DNA from: Curtobacterium pusillum
GTDB taxonomy: Bacteria > Actinomycetota > Actinomycetes > Actinomycetales > Microbacteriaceae
DNA length: 64,000 nt
Direction: 5' to 3'
NCBI GenBank assembly: GCA_002025645.1
Contig: CP018783.1
Span: 2,232,001-2,296,000 of the forward strand
A program made the position numbers and the translations under genes. Below are positions 42,210-50,746 of this stretch, piece after piece. The notes below the pieces were generated by a model. It worked only from the letters and a program-made list of their open reading frames with translations. It was not told the origin of the DNA and did no database searches. How positions within the stretch are numbered: the stretch's first letter is position 1; every line of letters starts with the position of its first letter.

Positions 42210-43201
42210 GCCTGCACCCACTTCCGTTGGACGCGGAACTGCACGAGCGTGACGATGCCGATGAGCAGGAAGATCACCATGGCGATCGCAGCCGCGAAGC
42301 CCTTGTCGTTGTCGATGAACCCGGCGCTGTAGAAGTAGAAGACGAGCGACATCGTCTTCGGGATCACCGGGTTCGTGCTGCCGAGGATCGCGTAGAGCAG
42401 GTCGAACAGCTGGAAGCTCGAGATCGTCGTGACGATGACCACGAAGAAGATGCTCGGGCTCAGGAGCGGGACCGTGACGGAACGGAACTGCCGCCAGCGG
42501 GTCGCGCCGTCGAGTTCGGCGGCCTCGTACAGCTCCGGTGGGATGTCCTTGAGCCCCGCGCCGAGGATGATCATCGAGAAGCCGAGCGAGGACCAGAGCC
42601 CGACGAGCGACACCGCGACCAGGGCGAACCCGGGCGTCGAGATCCAGTACGGGCCGTCGATGCCGAAGCGTCCGAGGAACCAGTTCACGATCCCGTAGTC
42701 GCCGTTGAACATGATCCGCCAGACGAGCGCGATCGCGGCCGGCATGGCGACGTACGGCAGGAAGAAGAGCACCCGGTAGAACTGCGCGAACCGGAGGCCC
42801 GGGGTGTTCAGCAGACTCGCGAGCCACACCGCGATCGGGATGCCGGCCAGGACGATGACCGTGTAGATCACCGTGTTGAGCAGCGACTGGTACAGCTGCG
42901 GGTCGGAGACGAGCCGGACGTAGTTGGCGACACCGCTGAAGCTGGCCCCGCCGAAGACGCCCCACGTGGTGAACGAGTACCAGAACGTCTGGATGATCGG
43001 CCAGATGTAGAACGTGCCCACGCCGACGAGCAGCGGGAGGACGAACAGCCACGGCCAGAAGCCGTCGGTCCGTCGGGGCCGGCGGTCCGACCGGCCGTCG
43101 GGACGCTCCGACCCCGGGGCCCCCGGCCCGGACGCGCGTCGCGCCCGGGCCGGGGTGTTCGCGGTGGGGTGCCGCTCGGTGTGGATCGTCACTCGGGTCA
43201 C
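42206..43201 (-). CDS. carbohydrate ABC transporter permease (MalF type)
   Basis: A 331-residue membrane protein. A long charged cytoplasmic N-terminus (about 45 residues, Arg/Pro-rich) precedes six helices starting FWPWLFVLPLLVGVGTFYI. The EAA loop is ELYEAAELDGATRWRQFRSVTVPLL. GTG 43201 overlaps the binding-protein stop (GTGA), and its stop overlaps the second permease (ATGA). It forms the pore with the MalG-type partner for an amino sugar or related sugar. Confidence 0.93.
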   Translation of the reverse strand: MTRVTIHTERHPTANTPARARRASGPGAPGSERPDGRSDRRPRRTDGFWPWLFVLPLLVGVGTFYIWPIIQTFWYSFTTWGVFGGASFSGVANYVRLVSDPQLYQSLLNTVIYTVIVLAGIPIAVWLASLLNTPGLRFAQFYRVLFFLPYVAMPAAIALVWRIMFNGDYGIVNWFLGRFGIDGPYWISTPGFALVAVSLVGLWSSLGFSMIILGAGLKDIPPELYEAAELDGATRWRQFRSVTVPLLSPSIFFVVIVTTISSFQLFDLLYAILGSTNPVIPKTMSLVFYFYSAGFIDNDKGFAAAIAMVIFLLIGIVTLVQFRVQRKWVQA

Positions 43202-44523
43202 TGCTCCTTGGCGAGGGCGGCGTCCATCTTCTGCGCGAGCTCCTTCGCGACGTCGTCGACCGGCGTGGAGCCGTCGAAGGCACTCGGCAGGAGGTTCGTC
43301 TCGAGGGTGTTCCACGCAGCGGTGTTCTTCGAGACGGGCAGCGGCTTCGCGTAGTCCACCGCGTCGAGGAAGACCTGCAGGTCGGCGTCGGGCATCGTCT
43401 TCGTGAAGGCGCTCTGCGTGCCGTCGTAGGCCGGGATCACCGCACCCATGTCGCCCTGCTGCTGCTGGGCCTGCTTGCCGGCGAGGTACACCTGCAGCGC
43501 CTGGGCCGCGGCCTTGTGCTTCGTGTTCGCGGAGACCACGTTCGAGACGCCGTGGATGACCGTGGCCTGCTCCTTGCCCTTCGGCAGCGGGTAGACGACG
43601 ACGTCCTTCTCGAGGTCGGTGCCGGTGAGCGCGGAGCGGAACCAGCTGCCGCCCTGGTACATCGCGAGCTTGCCCGAGGTGAACCACTGGTCGGCGGTGG
43701 TGTCGGTCAGCTGCTTGATCGACGGCGACGCCCCGGACGCGATGAGGTCGGTCCAGAACTGCAGCCCGGCCTCGGAGGCCTTCGTGTCGTACATCGACTT
43801 CGTGCCGTCGTCACCGACGACGCTGCCGCCGGCCTGGAAGATCGTGTCGTAGTAGGTGGTCTGGCCGTCCATGCCGCCGGCCGCGCCGTACGCGCCGTCG
43901 GCCTTGAGCTTCTCGGAGAGCTCGGCGCCGGTCTTCTGGAAGTCGTCCCAGGTCCAGTCCTTCGAGGGCATGGCGACCCCGGCCTTCTCGAACAGCGCCT
44001 TGTTCATCCAGACGCCGATGGTGTCGAAGTCCTTCGGGACGCCGTACTGGGTCTTGTCGTACGTGTACAGGTCGTTGAGTGCGGACGAGTACTTCGCGGG
44101 GTCGATCGCGCCGGCCTTGACCTCGCCGGTGATCGGCGCGAGCTTGCCGTTCGCCGCGTACAGCTGGAAGTTCGGGCCGTTCATCCAGAACAGGTCGGGG
44201 AGCGTGTCGCTCGACCCCTGCGTCTGCAGCTTCGTCCAGTAGCTCGCGAACGGCGTCACGTCGACGTTCACCTTGATGTCGGGGTACTCCTCGTTGAACC
44301 CCTCGAGGTTCGCCTTGATCGCCTTGACCTGGTTCTCGTCCCAGACGGCGTACGTCAGGGTCGCCTTGGTGTCCTTGGCGGCCTTCTCGTAGTCGCTGCC
44401 GGAGCCGGAGGCGCCGGAGGAGGTGCTGCAGCCGGCGAGGAGCACGGCGGCACCGATCGCTGCGACGGCGCCGAGGATCGCGCGGCGACGGCCGCGGCCC
44501 TTCGCGGAGGTGGTTGCGGGCAT
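43198..44523 (-). CDS. extracellular sugar-binding lipoprotein
   Basis: A 441-residue solute-binding protein of the CUT1 group. A basic start and hydrophobic stretch end in the lipobox VLLAGCSTSS, giving lipid attachment at Cys near residue 32. LFWMNGPNFQLYAANGKLAP, YGVPKDFDTIGVWMN and KLAMYQGGSWF are typical of cluster 1 carbohydrate binders. Neighbouring genes for amino-sugar breakdown suggest N-acetylgalactosamine or its glycosides as ligand; sequence alone does not fix this. Confidence 0.92.
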   Translation of the reverse strand: MPATTSAKGRGRRRAILGAVAAIGAAVLLAGCSTSSGASGSGSDYEKAAKDTKATLTYAVWDENQVKAIKANLEGFNEEYPDIKVNVDVTPFASYWTKLQTQGSSDTLPDLFWMNGPNFQLYAANGKLAPITGEVKAGAIDPAKYSSALNDLYTYDKTQYGVPKDFDTIGVWMNKALFEKAGVAMPSKDWTWDDFQKTGAELSEKLKADGAYGAAGGMDGQTTYYDTIFQAGGSVVGDDGTKSMYDTKASEAGLQFWTDLIASGASPSIKQLTDTTADQWFTSGKLAMYQGGSWFRSALTGTDLEKDVVVYPLPKGKEQATVIHGVSNVVSANTKHKAAAQALQVYLAGKQAQQQQGDMGAVIPAYDGTQSAFTKTMPDADLQVFLDAVDYAKPLPVSKNTAAWNTLETNLLPSAFDGSTPVDDVAKELAQKMDAALAKEQ

Positions 44524-44545
44524 CGGGTGTCCTTTCGCGAGTCCG

Positions 44546-45760
44546 TCAGCGGGTGACGGCCGGGGTGGGGGTGGTGAAGTGGGCGATCGTCGCCGCCGGG
44601 AGCGGCGGGACGTCGATGGGGACGGAACCGTTCCGGAGCGAACGGGTCGCGAGGGCTCCCGCGGCGACGGCGGCACGGGCCGCGATCGGCGAGAGCGTGG
44701 TGGGCTCCCCCAGGGCGACGTGGCGGAGGAACTCGGTCATGGTGACGAGGTCGGCGTCCGCGTGCCCGGACTCGACGCCGTCGATCGGGTACTCGCGGTC
44801 CCCCGCGACGTCCCAGCCCCGACGGTGGGTCCAGACCTTCACCACGCCGCCGCCGGTGTCACCGATGTTCTCGAGGCGCCCCTCCGTCCCGATGACGGTG
44901 TAGTTCCGCCAGTAGTCCGGGGTGAAGTGGCACTGCTCGTAGCTCGCCTGGACGCCGTTGTCGAGCGTCATCATCACCATCGAGACGTCCTCGACGTCGA
45001 CGACGGGGTTCAGCCCGGTCTGCTCGAGCGGGGGCCAGTTGTCGAGCGAGAACCAGTCCCCCATGAGCTCACCGCTGCGATCGCGCCGGTCGGTGACGTC
45101 GCCGTACACCGCGAGCGATCCCATCCCGACGACGCGGGTGGTGTCCCCGCCGCCGAGGGCGTGGATGACGTCGAGGTCGTGGCTGGCCTTCTGCAGGAGC
45201 AGGGAGTTCACCTTGGCCCGGTCGGCGTGCCAGTCCTTGAAGTAGTAGTCGCCGCCGTTGCCGACGAAGTGGCGGCACCAGACGGCCTTGACCTGGCCGA
45301 TCTCACCGCGGTCGACGATCTCGCGCATGAGCCGGACGACGGCGGCGTGCCGGAAGTTGTGCCCGACGTACAGGGGCGTGCCGGTCTCCGCTGCCGTGTT
45401 GAGCACGGCGTCGGCGTCCTCGACCGTGATGGCCAGCGGCTTCTCGAGGTAGACCGCGATCCCCGCGCGGAGCAGGTCGATCGCGATGGCGGCGTGCGTC
45501 CAGTCCGGCGTCGTCACGATCGCCGCGTCCACCGCCCCCACGAGGTCGCCGTGCTGCGCGACCACGACAGCGTCCGGGTACTCGGCCCGTGCTCGCTCGC
45601 GTCCCTGGTCGGTGACGTCCGCGACGGCGACGACCCGTGCCTCCAGGTCGGTCGCGGCGGCAGCCGCCTCTGCCACGTGGCGGGCGATCGCCGCGCGCTG
45701 TCCCATGCCGACGATGCCGACCCGGAGGGGTCGTGCCGTCCCTGCGTCACCCATGCTCAT
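44546..45760 (-). CDS. Gfo/Idh/MocA-family oxidoreductase
   Basis: A 404-residue NAD(P)-dependent dehydrogenase. RVGIVGMGQRAAIARH is the Rossmann motif and VYLEKPLAIT contains the conserved EKP Lys. GGDYYFKDWHADRAKVNSLL and QKASHDLDVIHAL contribute catalytic His and Asp. ATG 45760 follows AAGGGAG by four bases; ATG 45754 is possible. It leads the ABC operon. It lacks features I would expect of GH109 glycosidases, so I keep it as a sugar dehydrogenase or epimerase-type enzyme. Confidence 0.88.
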   Translation of the reverse strand: MSMGDAGTARPLRVGIVGMGQRAAIARHVAEAAAAATDLEARVVAVADVTDQGRERARAEYPDAVVVAQHGDLVGAVDAAIVTTPDWTHAAIAIDLLRAGIAVYLEKPLAITVEDADAVLNTAAETGTPLYVGHNFRHAAVVRLMREIVDRGEIGQVKAVWCRHFVGNGGDYYFKDWHADRAKVNSLLLQKASHDLDVIHALGGGDTTRVVGMGSLAVYGDVTDRRDRSGELMGDWFSLDNWPPLEQTGLNPVVDVEDVSMVMMTLDNGVQASYEQCHFTPDYWRNYTVIGTEGRLENIGDTGGGVVKVWTHRRGWDVAGDREYPIDGVESGHADADLVTMTEFLRHVALGEPTTLSPIAARAAVAAGALATRSLRNGSVPIDVPPLPAATIAHFTTPTPAVTR

Positions 45761-45787
45761 CTCGCTCCCTTGCGTGATTGTGACGCC

Positions 45788-45808
45788 CATGATGCCGAAT
45801 CGATCATG
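45788..45808. promoter_or_regulatory. Candidate DeoR operator before the Gfo/Idh-ABC operon
   Basis: CATGAT-N9-ATCATG is a perfect inverted repeat. On the minus strand it overlaps the spacer of TTGTGC and CATCAT, a weak promoter pair. It shares CGATCA with the site at 46799-46811. Confidence 0.5.
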
Positions 45809-45919
45809 AATGCACAATAGGCGCTCAACGAACGCTCATGGGGAGACCGCGGAGGGTTTTACACGATGGAAACGTCGTCCACCGGGAGCAGAGGACGAGT
45901 CCCCTGGTGCAGCGGGCGC

Positions 45920-46708
45920 TCAGTCGGCGACGACGAGCTCCACACCGGCGCTGGCGAGGTCCGCGGCGAAGGCCGACGGGACCGGCTGGTCCGTCACGAG
46001 GACGTCGATGCGGTCCAGCGGGCAGATGCGCGCGAAGGTCGCACGCTCGATCTTGGTCGAGTCCGCGACCACGATGACCCGGCGCCCGACGGACGCGAAG
46101 TGCCGGCTCACCTCGGCCTCGCCCTCGTGCATGGTCGTCGCGCCGTACTGGCCGCTGAGGCCGTCGACGCCGAGCACGACGACGTCCAGGGCGAACTCGT
46201 CGAGGGTGTCCCGGACCAGCGGGCCGACGAGCTCGTACGACTGCCGCCGCGCGACCCCACCGGTGACCACGATCTTGACGTTGGCGCGGACGGACAGTTC
46301 GTAGCCGATGTTCAGGGCGTTCGTGACGATGGTCACCCCGTACTCCCCGTCGGCCCGGGTGAACCGTTCGCTCTTGCCGAGCTCACGAGCGACCTCGGTC
46401 GTGGTGGTCCCGCCGTTGAGCCCCACCGTGTCCCCCGGCTGGATCAGCCGCGTGGCCGCACGGGCGATCGCGGTCTTCGCCTCGGCCTGCCGGGCGATCT
46501 TGTACTGCAGCGGGAGTTCGTAGCCGGCACCGAGTGCGGCCGCTCCGCCGTGCGTCCGGGTGACGAGTCGTTGGTCCGCGAGCGTCGTGAGGTCGCGGCG
46601 GGCGGTCGCCGGCGAGATCCCGAGCATCTCCCCGATCTCGGCGATCGACACGTTGCCGCGTTCGCTCACGAGTTCGAGCAGGGCGTTGAGCCGCTGTTGC
46701 GGAGTCAT
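45920..46708 (-). CDS. DeoR-family regulator (AgaR-like)
   Basis: A 262-residue repressor. The N-terminal helix-turn-helix is VSIAEIGEMLGISPATARRDLTTL and the sugar-phosphate sensing part has GDTVGLNGGTTTTEVAREL, VTGGVARRQSYELVG and RRVIVVADSTKIER. DeoR proteins release DNA on binding a phosphorylated sugar. Its position between the transporter operon and the divergent isomerase-kinase-deacetylase operon makes it the probable regulator of both. ATG 46708 has AGG at good spacing; ATG 46717 does not. Confidence 0.9.
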   Translation of the reverse strand: MTPQQRLNALLELVSERGNVSIAEIGEMLGISPATARRDLTTLADQRLVTRTHGGAAALGAGYELPLQYKIARQAEAKTAIARAATRLIQPGDTVGLNGGTTTTEVARELGKSERFTRADGEYGVTIVTNALNIGYELSVRANVKIVVTGGVARRQSYELVGPLVRDTLDEFALDVVVLGVDGLSGQYGATTMHEGEAEVSRHFASVGRRVIVVADSTKIERATFARICPLDRIDVLVTDQPVPSAFAADLASAGVELVVAD

Positions 46709-46766
46709 GACGGCCATCCTACGGGCACCGCTCACCGTCGAGTTGAGCGGAAATGACGTTTTGGTC

Positions 46767-46811
46767 TTCCGTCGCGCACGATCGCTCGCTACGCTTCCTG
46801 ATCATCGATCA
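46767..46811 (+). promoter_or_regulatory. Promoter and candidate operator of the amino-sugar operon
   Basis: TTCCGT (46767-46772) and TACGCT (46790-46795) are 17 bases apart. TGATC-ATC-GATCA (46799-46811), a perfect short palindrome, covers the predicted transcription start. Confidence 0.5.
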
Positions 46812-46840
46812 CCCGGATCGAACCGGACTGGAAGGCACCC

Positions 46841-47719
46841 ATGACCGACACCTTCGTGAGCGCAGAGCTGGCGTCCCAACCGGAGACCTGGCGTGCTGCC
46901 GCAGCGCTCCTGCCGTCGTTCGCCGACGCGCTCCCCCAGCCCGGCGAGCGCGTCGCGGTCGTCGGGTGCGGCACGAGCTGGTTCATCGCCATGAGCTACG
47001 CCGTGGCCCGCGAACAGGCCGGGCTCGGGGTCACGGACGCCTTCGCCGGCTCCGAGTACCCGATCGGTCGCGAGTACGACCGCGTGCTCACGATCAGCCG
47101 TTCCGGCACGACCACCGAGATCGTCGACCTGCTGCGGGCCCTTCCCGGCCAGCGGACCGTGCTCATCACCGCCGTCCCGGACAGCCCGGCCGCCGCGGTG
47201 GCCGACGACGTCGTCGCACTCCCGTTCGCCGACGAGCGCTCGGTCGTGCAGACGCGGTTCGCCACGACGACCCTGGCGCTCCTGCGTGCGTCGATCGGCG
47301 ACGACGTGGACGCACTCGCCGCGCAGGCCGAGATCGCACTCGCACTGCCGATCGACGACCTCCTCGATGCCGAGCAGGTCAGCTTCGTCGGGCGCGGAGC
47401 CGCCGTCGGCCTGACCTTCGAGGCCGCACTCAAAACGCGTGAGGCCGCGCAGTTCTGGGCCGAGTCGTACCCGGCGATGGACTACCGGCACGGGCCGATC
47501 GCGATCGCGCAGCCCGGGCGGCTCGTCTGGTCGCTGGGCGCCGCGCCGGAGGGGCTCGCCGCCGAGGTCGAGGCCACCGGCGCCCGGTTCGTCGCGCACG
47601 ACCTCGACCCCATCGCCGGGCTCGTCGTCGTCCACCGCTTCGCGGTCGCGCTCGCCGAGGGCCGCGGGCTCGACCCGGACAACCCCCGCTCGCTCACCCG
47701 TTCGGTCATCCTCACCTGA
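46841..47719 (+). CDS. SIS-domain sugar-phosphate isomerase/deaminase (AgaS-like)
   Basis: A 292-residue protein with two SIS domains, like the isomerase half of GlmS and like AgaS. VVGCGTSWFIAMSYA and ISRSGTTTEIVDLL form the first sugar-phosphate site; SFVGRGAAVGLTFEAALKTREAAQFWAES the second, with Glu/Lys acid-base residues. No glutaminase domain is present. With the neighbouring deacetylase, tagatose-type kinase and aldolase, deamination of galactosamine-6-phosphate to tagatose-6-phosphate is the best fit. It is the first gene of a five-gene overlapping operon. Confidence 0.85.
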   Translation: MTDTFVSAELASQPETWRAAAALLPSFADALPQPGERVAVVGCGTSWFIAMSYAVAREQAGLGVTDAFAGSEYPIGREYDRVLTISRSGTTTEIVDLLRALPGQRTVLITAVPDSPAAAVADDVVALPFADERSVVQTRFATTTLALLRASIGDDVDALAAQAEIALALPIDDLLDAEQVSFVGRGAAVGLTFEAALKTREAAQFWAESYPAMDYRHGPIAIAQPGRLVWSLGAAPEGLAAEVEATGARFVAHDLDPIAGLVVVHRFAVALAEGRGLDPDNPRSLTRSVILT

Positions 47720-48624
47720 TGCCCGACGCAGGCGCGGTGCTCGGGGTCGACGTCGGCGGCACGGGCACCAAGGCCCGGCTGACCGGTGCAGACGGACTCG
47801 TCCTCGACGAGACCCGGGTGCCGACGCCACGCGACGACCCCGATGCCGCACGGCTCGCGGACCTGGTGGCCGACCTCGCGATGCGCGCGCTCGACCGGGG
47901 TGCGCTCGACGCGATCGGGCTCGTCACCCCCGGTGTCGTGGACGACGAGGCCGGAGCGGTCGTGCTCTCCGTGAACCTCGGCTGGCGCGACCTGCCGGTG
48001 CGCGACCGCGTCCGGATCGAACTCGCCCGTCGCGGCATGGACGTCCCGCTCGCGTTCGGGCACGACGTCCGCGCCGGCGCCCTGGCCGAGACGACGACGG
48101 CCGACGCCGCGCTGACCCGGGGTTCGGTGGCGTTCGTCCCCGTGGGCACCGGGCTCGCGAGCGCCCTGGTGGTGGACGGCGCCGTCGTCGCGGGCGGTGG
48201 CTGGGCCGGGGAGATCGGACAGGTCCGCATCCCGACCGGTCCGCACGCCGGACACCGGGTCGAGGAGATCGCCTCGGCCGGGGGAGTCGCCCGCCGCTCC
48301 GGATCGGCCTCGGCACACGAGGCGATGCTCCGCGTCCGCGCCGGCGACCCCGTCGCCACGAGCGTGTGGGACGAGTGCGTCGACGTGCTCGCGGACGCGC
48401 TGGTGTGGACCACGGTGGTGTCGGGGTGCCACACGATCATCGTCGGCGGGGGACTGGCGGAGTCCGGAGCACTGCTGTTCGAGCCGCTGCGAGCCGCCGT
48501 CTCCGAACGCCTCGCGGGCCTGCGCGTCCCGACACTCGTCCCCGCACGCCACGGCGACGCGGCCGGTGCCATCGGTGCCGGGCTGCTCGCGCGTCGCGTC
48601 GCACGGGCCGGGGTCGCCGCATGA
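47719..48624 (+). CDS. ROK-family sugar kinase
   Basis: A 301-residue ROK kinase that would phosphorylate the imported amino sugar. LGVDVGGTGTKARL is the ATP phosphate loop, GHDVRAGALAE has the catalytic Asp, and VPVGTGLASALVVDG and GEIGQVR follow. The usual zinc motif CxCGxxGCxE is missing: the region reads GPHAGHRVEEIASA, with no cysteine. ATG shares a base with the upstream stop (TGATG), and the end overlaps nagA (ATGA). N-acetylgalactosamine kinase is the contextual guess. Confidence 0.87.
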   Translation: MPDAGAVLGVDVGGTGTKARLTGADGLVLDETRVPTPRDDPDAARLADLVADLAMRALDRGALDAIGLVTPGVVDDEAGAVVLSVNLGWRDLPVRDRVRIELARRGMDVPLAFGHDVRAGALAETTTADAALTRGSVAFVPVGTGLASALVVDGAVVAGGGWAGEIGQVRIPTGPHAGHRVEEIASAGGVARRSGSASAHEAMLRVRAGDPVATSVWDECVDVLADALVWTTVVSGCHTIIVGGGLAESGALLFEPLRAAVSERLAGLRVPTLVPARHGDAAGAIGAGLLARRVARAGVAA

Positions 48625-49775
48625 CCACGCTGCTCCGGGCCGACCGCATCGTGACCGCGACGGACGACCTCCGCGACGCCTGGATGGTCGTGGACGACGC
48701 CGGTGTCACCGCCGACCGGTCCGGTGTCGTGACCGCCGATCGGTCCGGTGTCGTGACCGCCGTCGGGACGGGGACGCCGCCGACCACGGACTCCGCGACG
48801 ACCGTCGCGGGCACGATCATCCCGGGGATGGCGGACCTGCACGCCCACGGCGCCCTCGGACACGACTTCGCTGCCTGCACGGCCGACGACGCCGTCGCCG
48901 CTGCCGCGCACCACCGCGCCCACGGGACGACGACGCTGGTCGCCTCGATCGCGACGGGCACGCTCGACGACACCGTGGCGGCCATCCGGCGACTGCATCC
49001 GCTCGTCGCCGACGGCACGCTCGGCGGACTGCACCTCGAGGGTCCGTGGCTCAGCCCCGCACGTCGAGGAGCGCACCGGGCGGACCTGCTGCACCCGCCG
49101 ACGCCCGCCGAGGTCGACCGGTACCTCGACGCTGCCGACGGGGCGCTCGCGGTCGTCACCCTCGCGCCGGAGCTCCCGGGAGCGCTCGACACCGTCCGCC
49201 GGCTCTTGGCCGAGGGCATCGTCGTCGCGATCGGGCACACCGACGCCACCGCCGACCAGACGCGACGGGCCGTCGACGCCGGCGCGTCCCTCGTCACGCA
49301 CCTGTTCAACGGGATGCCACCGCTGCACCACCGGGACCCGGGCCCGGTCGGTGTCGCGCTGACCGACGACCGACTCCTCGTCGAGTGCATCGTGGACGGC
49401 CACCACCTCGATCCCGTCGCCGTGGACCTCGTCCGACGCGCGGCGCCCGGCCGGATGGTCCTGGTGTCCGACGCGATGTCCGCGACGGGCTGCCCGGACG
49501 GCGACCACACGATCGCCGGCTCGGCCGTGTCGGTGCGGGGCGGCGTCGCGATGCTGCGCGACGGCTCGTCCCTCGCGGGGAGCACCATCACCGTCGCCGA
49601 CGCCGTCCGCCGCCTGCTCGACTCCGGGATGCCGCTGACCGAGGTCGTCGCCGCGGCGTCGACCCGGACCGCACGGCTCCTCGGCCGGCCGGCCCCGCTC
49701 ACCGTCGGCGCCCCGGCCGACCTGGTCGTCCTCGACGACACGCACGCCGTCTCGACACCGGTGGTGGTCCCGTGA
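48621..49775 (+). CDS. nagA: N-acetylglucosamine/galactosamine-6-phosphate deacetylase
   Basis: A 384-residue amidohydrolase removing acetate from an N-acetylhexosamine-6-phosphate. Metal and catalytic residues are visible in MADLHAHG, HLEGPWLS, AIGHTDAT, VTHLFNGMPPLHHRDPG and LVSDAMSATG. Operon partners favour the galactosamine (AgaA) variant. Between strands of the N-terminal sandwich an eight-residue unit TADRSGVV is duplicated by a 24-base tandem repeat. The gene overlaps the kinase before it (ATGA) and the PfkB gene after it (GTGA). Confidence 0.92.
   Translation: MTTLLRADRIVTATDDLRDAWMVVDDAGVTADRSGVVTADRSGVVTAVGTGTPPTTDSATTVAGTIIPGMADLHAHGALGHDFAACTADDAVAAAAHHRAHGTTTLVASIATGTLDDTVAAIRRLHPLVADGTLGGLHLEGPWLSPARRGAHRADLLHPPTPAEVDRYLDAADGALAVVTLAPELPGALDTVRRLLAEGIVVAIGHTDATADQTRRAVDAGASLVTHLFNGMPPLHHRDPGPVGVALTDDRLLVECIVDGHHLDPVAVDLVRRAAPGRMVLVSDAMSATGCPDGDHTIAGSAVSVRGGVAMLRDGSSLAGSTITVADAVRRLLDSGMPLTEVVAAASTRTARLLGRPAPLTVGAPADLVVLDDTHAVSTPVVVP
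48711..48758 (+). repeat. 24-bp in-frame tandem duplication in nagA
   Basis: Units 48711-48734 and 48735-48758 are identical except one synonymous base (GAC/GAT). The duplication adds eight residues to a surface loop of the N-terminal domain and looks recent. Confidence 0.9.
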
Positions 49776-50746
49776 TCATCGTGGTGACCCCGAACCCCGC
49801 GGTTGACGTGACCTACCGTGTCGCCGAACAGCGCATCGGGGAGACGCAACGCGTCCTCGACGTGGCACGACGCCCCGGCGGGAAGGGCCTCAACGTCGGC
49901 CGTGTCCTCGCCGCAGGGGGCACCGAGACACACGCCGTCCTGCCACTCGGCGGTCCGGCCGGACGATGGGTGGCCGACGCCCTCGACGCGCTCCGGCTCG
50001 CGCACACCGACCTCGCGGTGACGGGGGAGACCAGAACGACCGTGACCGTCGTCGACGACCACGAGCACCCGACGATGTTCGGCGAACCCGGGCCCCGCGT
50101 GACGCCCGACGAGTGGGAGACCGTGGCCACCTCCGTCGAGCGGCTGCTCGACACCGCCGGACCCACGGCGTTGGTCGTGTCCGGATCGCTGCCGAGCGGC
50201 ACCGATCCGGCGGTCGTGGGCACCTGGGTCACCACCGCCCGTGTCCGCGGCGTCCTGAGCCTGGTCGACTGCTCGGGCGACGCACTCCTCGCCGCGGCCG
50301 ACGCGGGGGCGACCATCTGCAAGCCGAACCGCAGCGAACTGCTCGAGGCCACCGGCGCGTCGGACGAACGGACGGGCGCGCTCCTGCTGCTCGCCCGCGG
50401 CGCCGCCGTCGTGGTGGTGTCCCGCGGGGCGGACGGGATCGCCGCGCACACGGTCGACCACGTCATCGAGGTCCCGGCAGTCGCGGGGGTGACCGGGAAC
50501 CCGACGGGTGCCGGCGACGCCGCGACAGCCGGACTCATCACGGCGCTGACAGCTCGGCTGGCCGACGCGAGCCGGCCCGTCGTCGACGAGACCGCGCTCC
50601 GCACCGCCGCTGCGTTCGGAGCCGCCGCGGTCCTCCGCCCGGTCGCCGGCGAGGTCGACCCTGACGACGTCCGCCGGTTCCTCACGAGCACCGACACAGA
50701 CACCGACCCAGCACCGTCCGACGACCGAACCGGGAGCCCCGCATGA
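49772..50746 (+). CDS. PfkB-family kinase (tagatose-6-phosphate/1-phosphofructokinase type)
   Basis: A 324-residue ribokinase-fold sugar-phosphate kinase. IVVTPNPAVDVTY and RPGGKGLNVGRVLAAGG define the LacC/FruK branch, and the C-terminal GNPTGAGDAATAG holds the catalytic Asp. In this operon it would convert tagatose-6-phosphate to the 1,6-bisphosphate. GTG 49772 overlaps the nagA stop and its stop overlaps the aldolase start. The tail after residue 300 is Asp/Thr-rich and probably disordered. Confidence 0.87.
   Translation: MIIVVTPNPAVDVTYRVAEQRIGETQRVLDVARRPGGKGLNVGRVLAAGGTETHAVLPLGGPAGRWVADALDALRLAHTDLAVTGETRTTVTVVDDHEHPTMFGEPGPRVTPDEWETVATSVERLLDTAGPTALVVSGSLPSGTDPAVVGTWVTTARVRGVLSLVDCSGDALLAAADAGATICKPNRSELLEATGASDERTGALLLLARGAAVVVVSRGADGIAAHTVDHVIEVPAVAGVTGNPTGAGDAATAGLITALTARLADASRPVVDETALRTAAAFGAAAVLRPVAGEVDPDDVRRFLTSTDTDTDPAPSDDRTGSPA

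Noticed and set aside
44546..45760. Gfo/Idh protein as a GH109 alpha-N-acetylgalactosaminidase
   Set aside because: The context would fit, but the protein keeps the dehydrogenase EKP motif (YLEKPLAIT), which does not match what I know of GH109 glycosidases.
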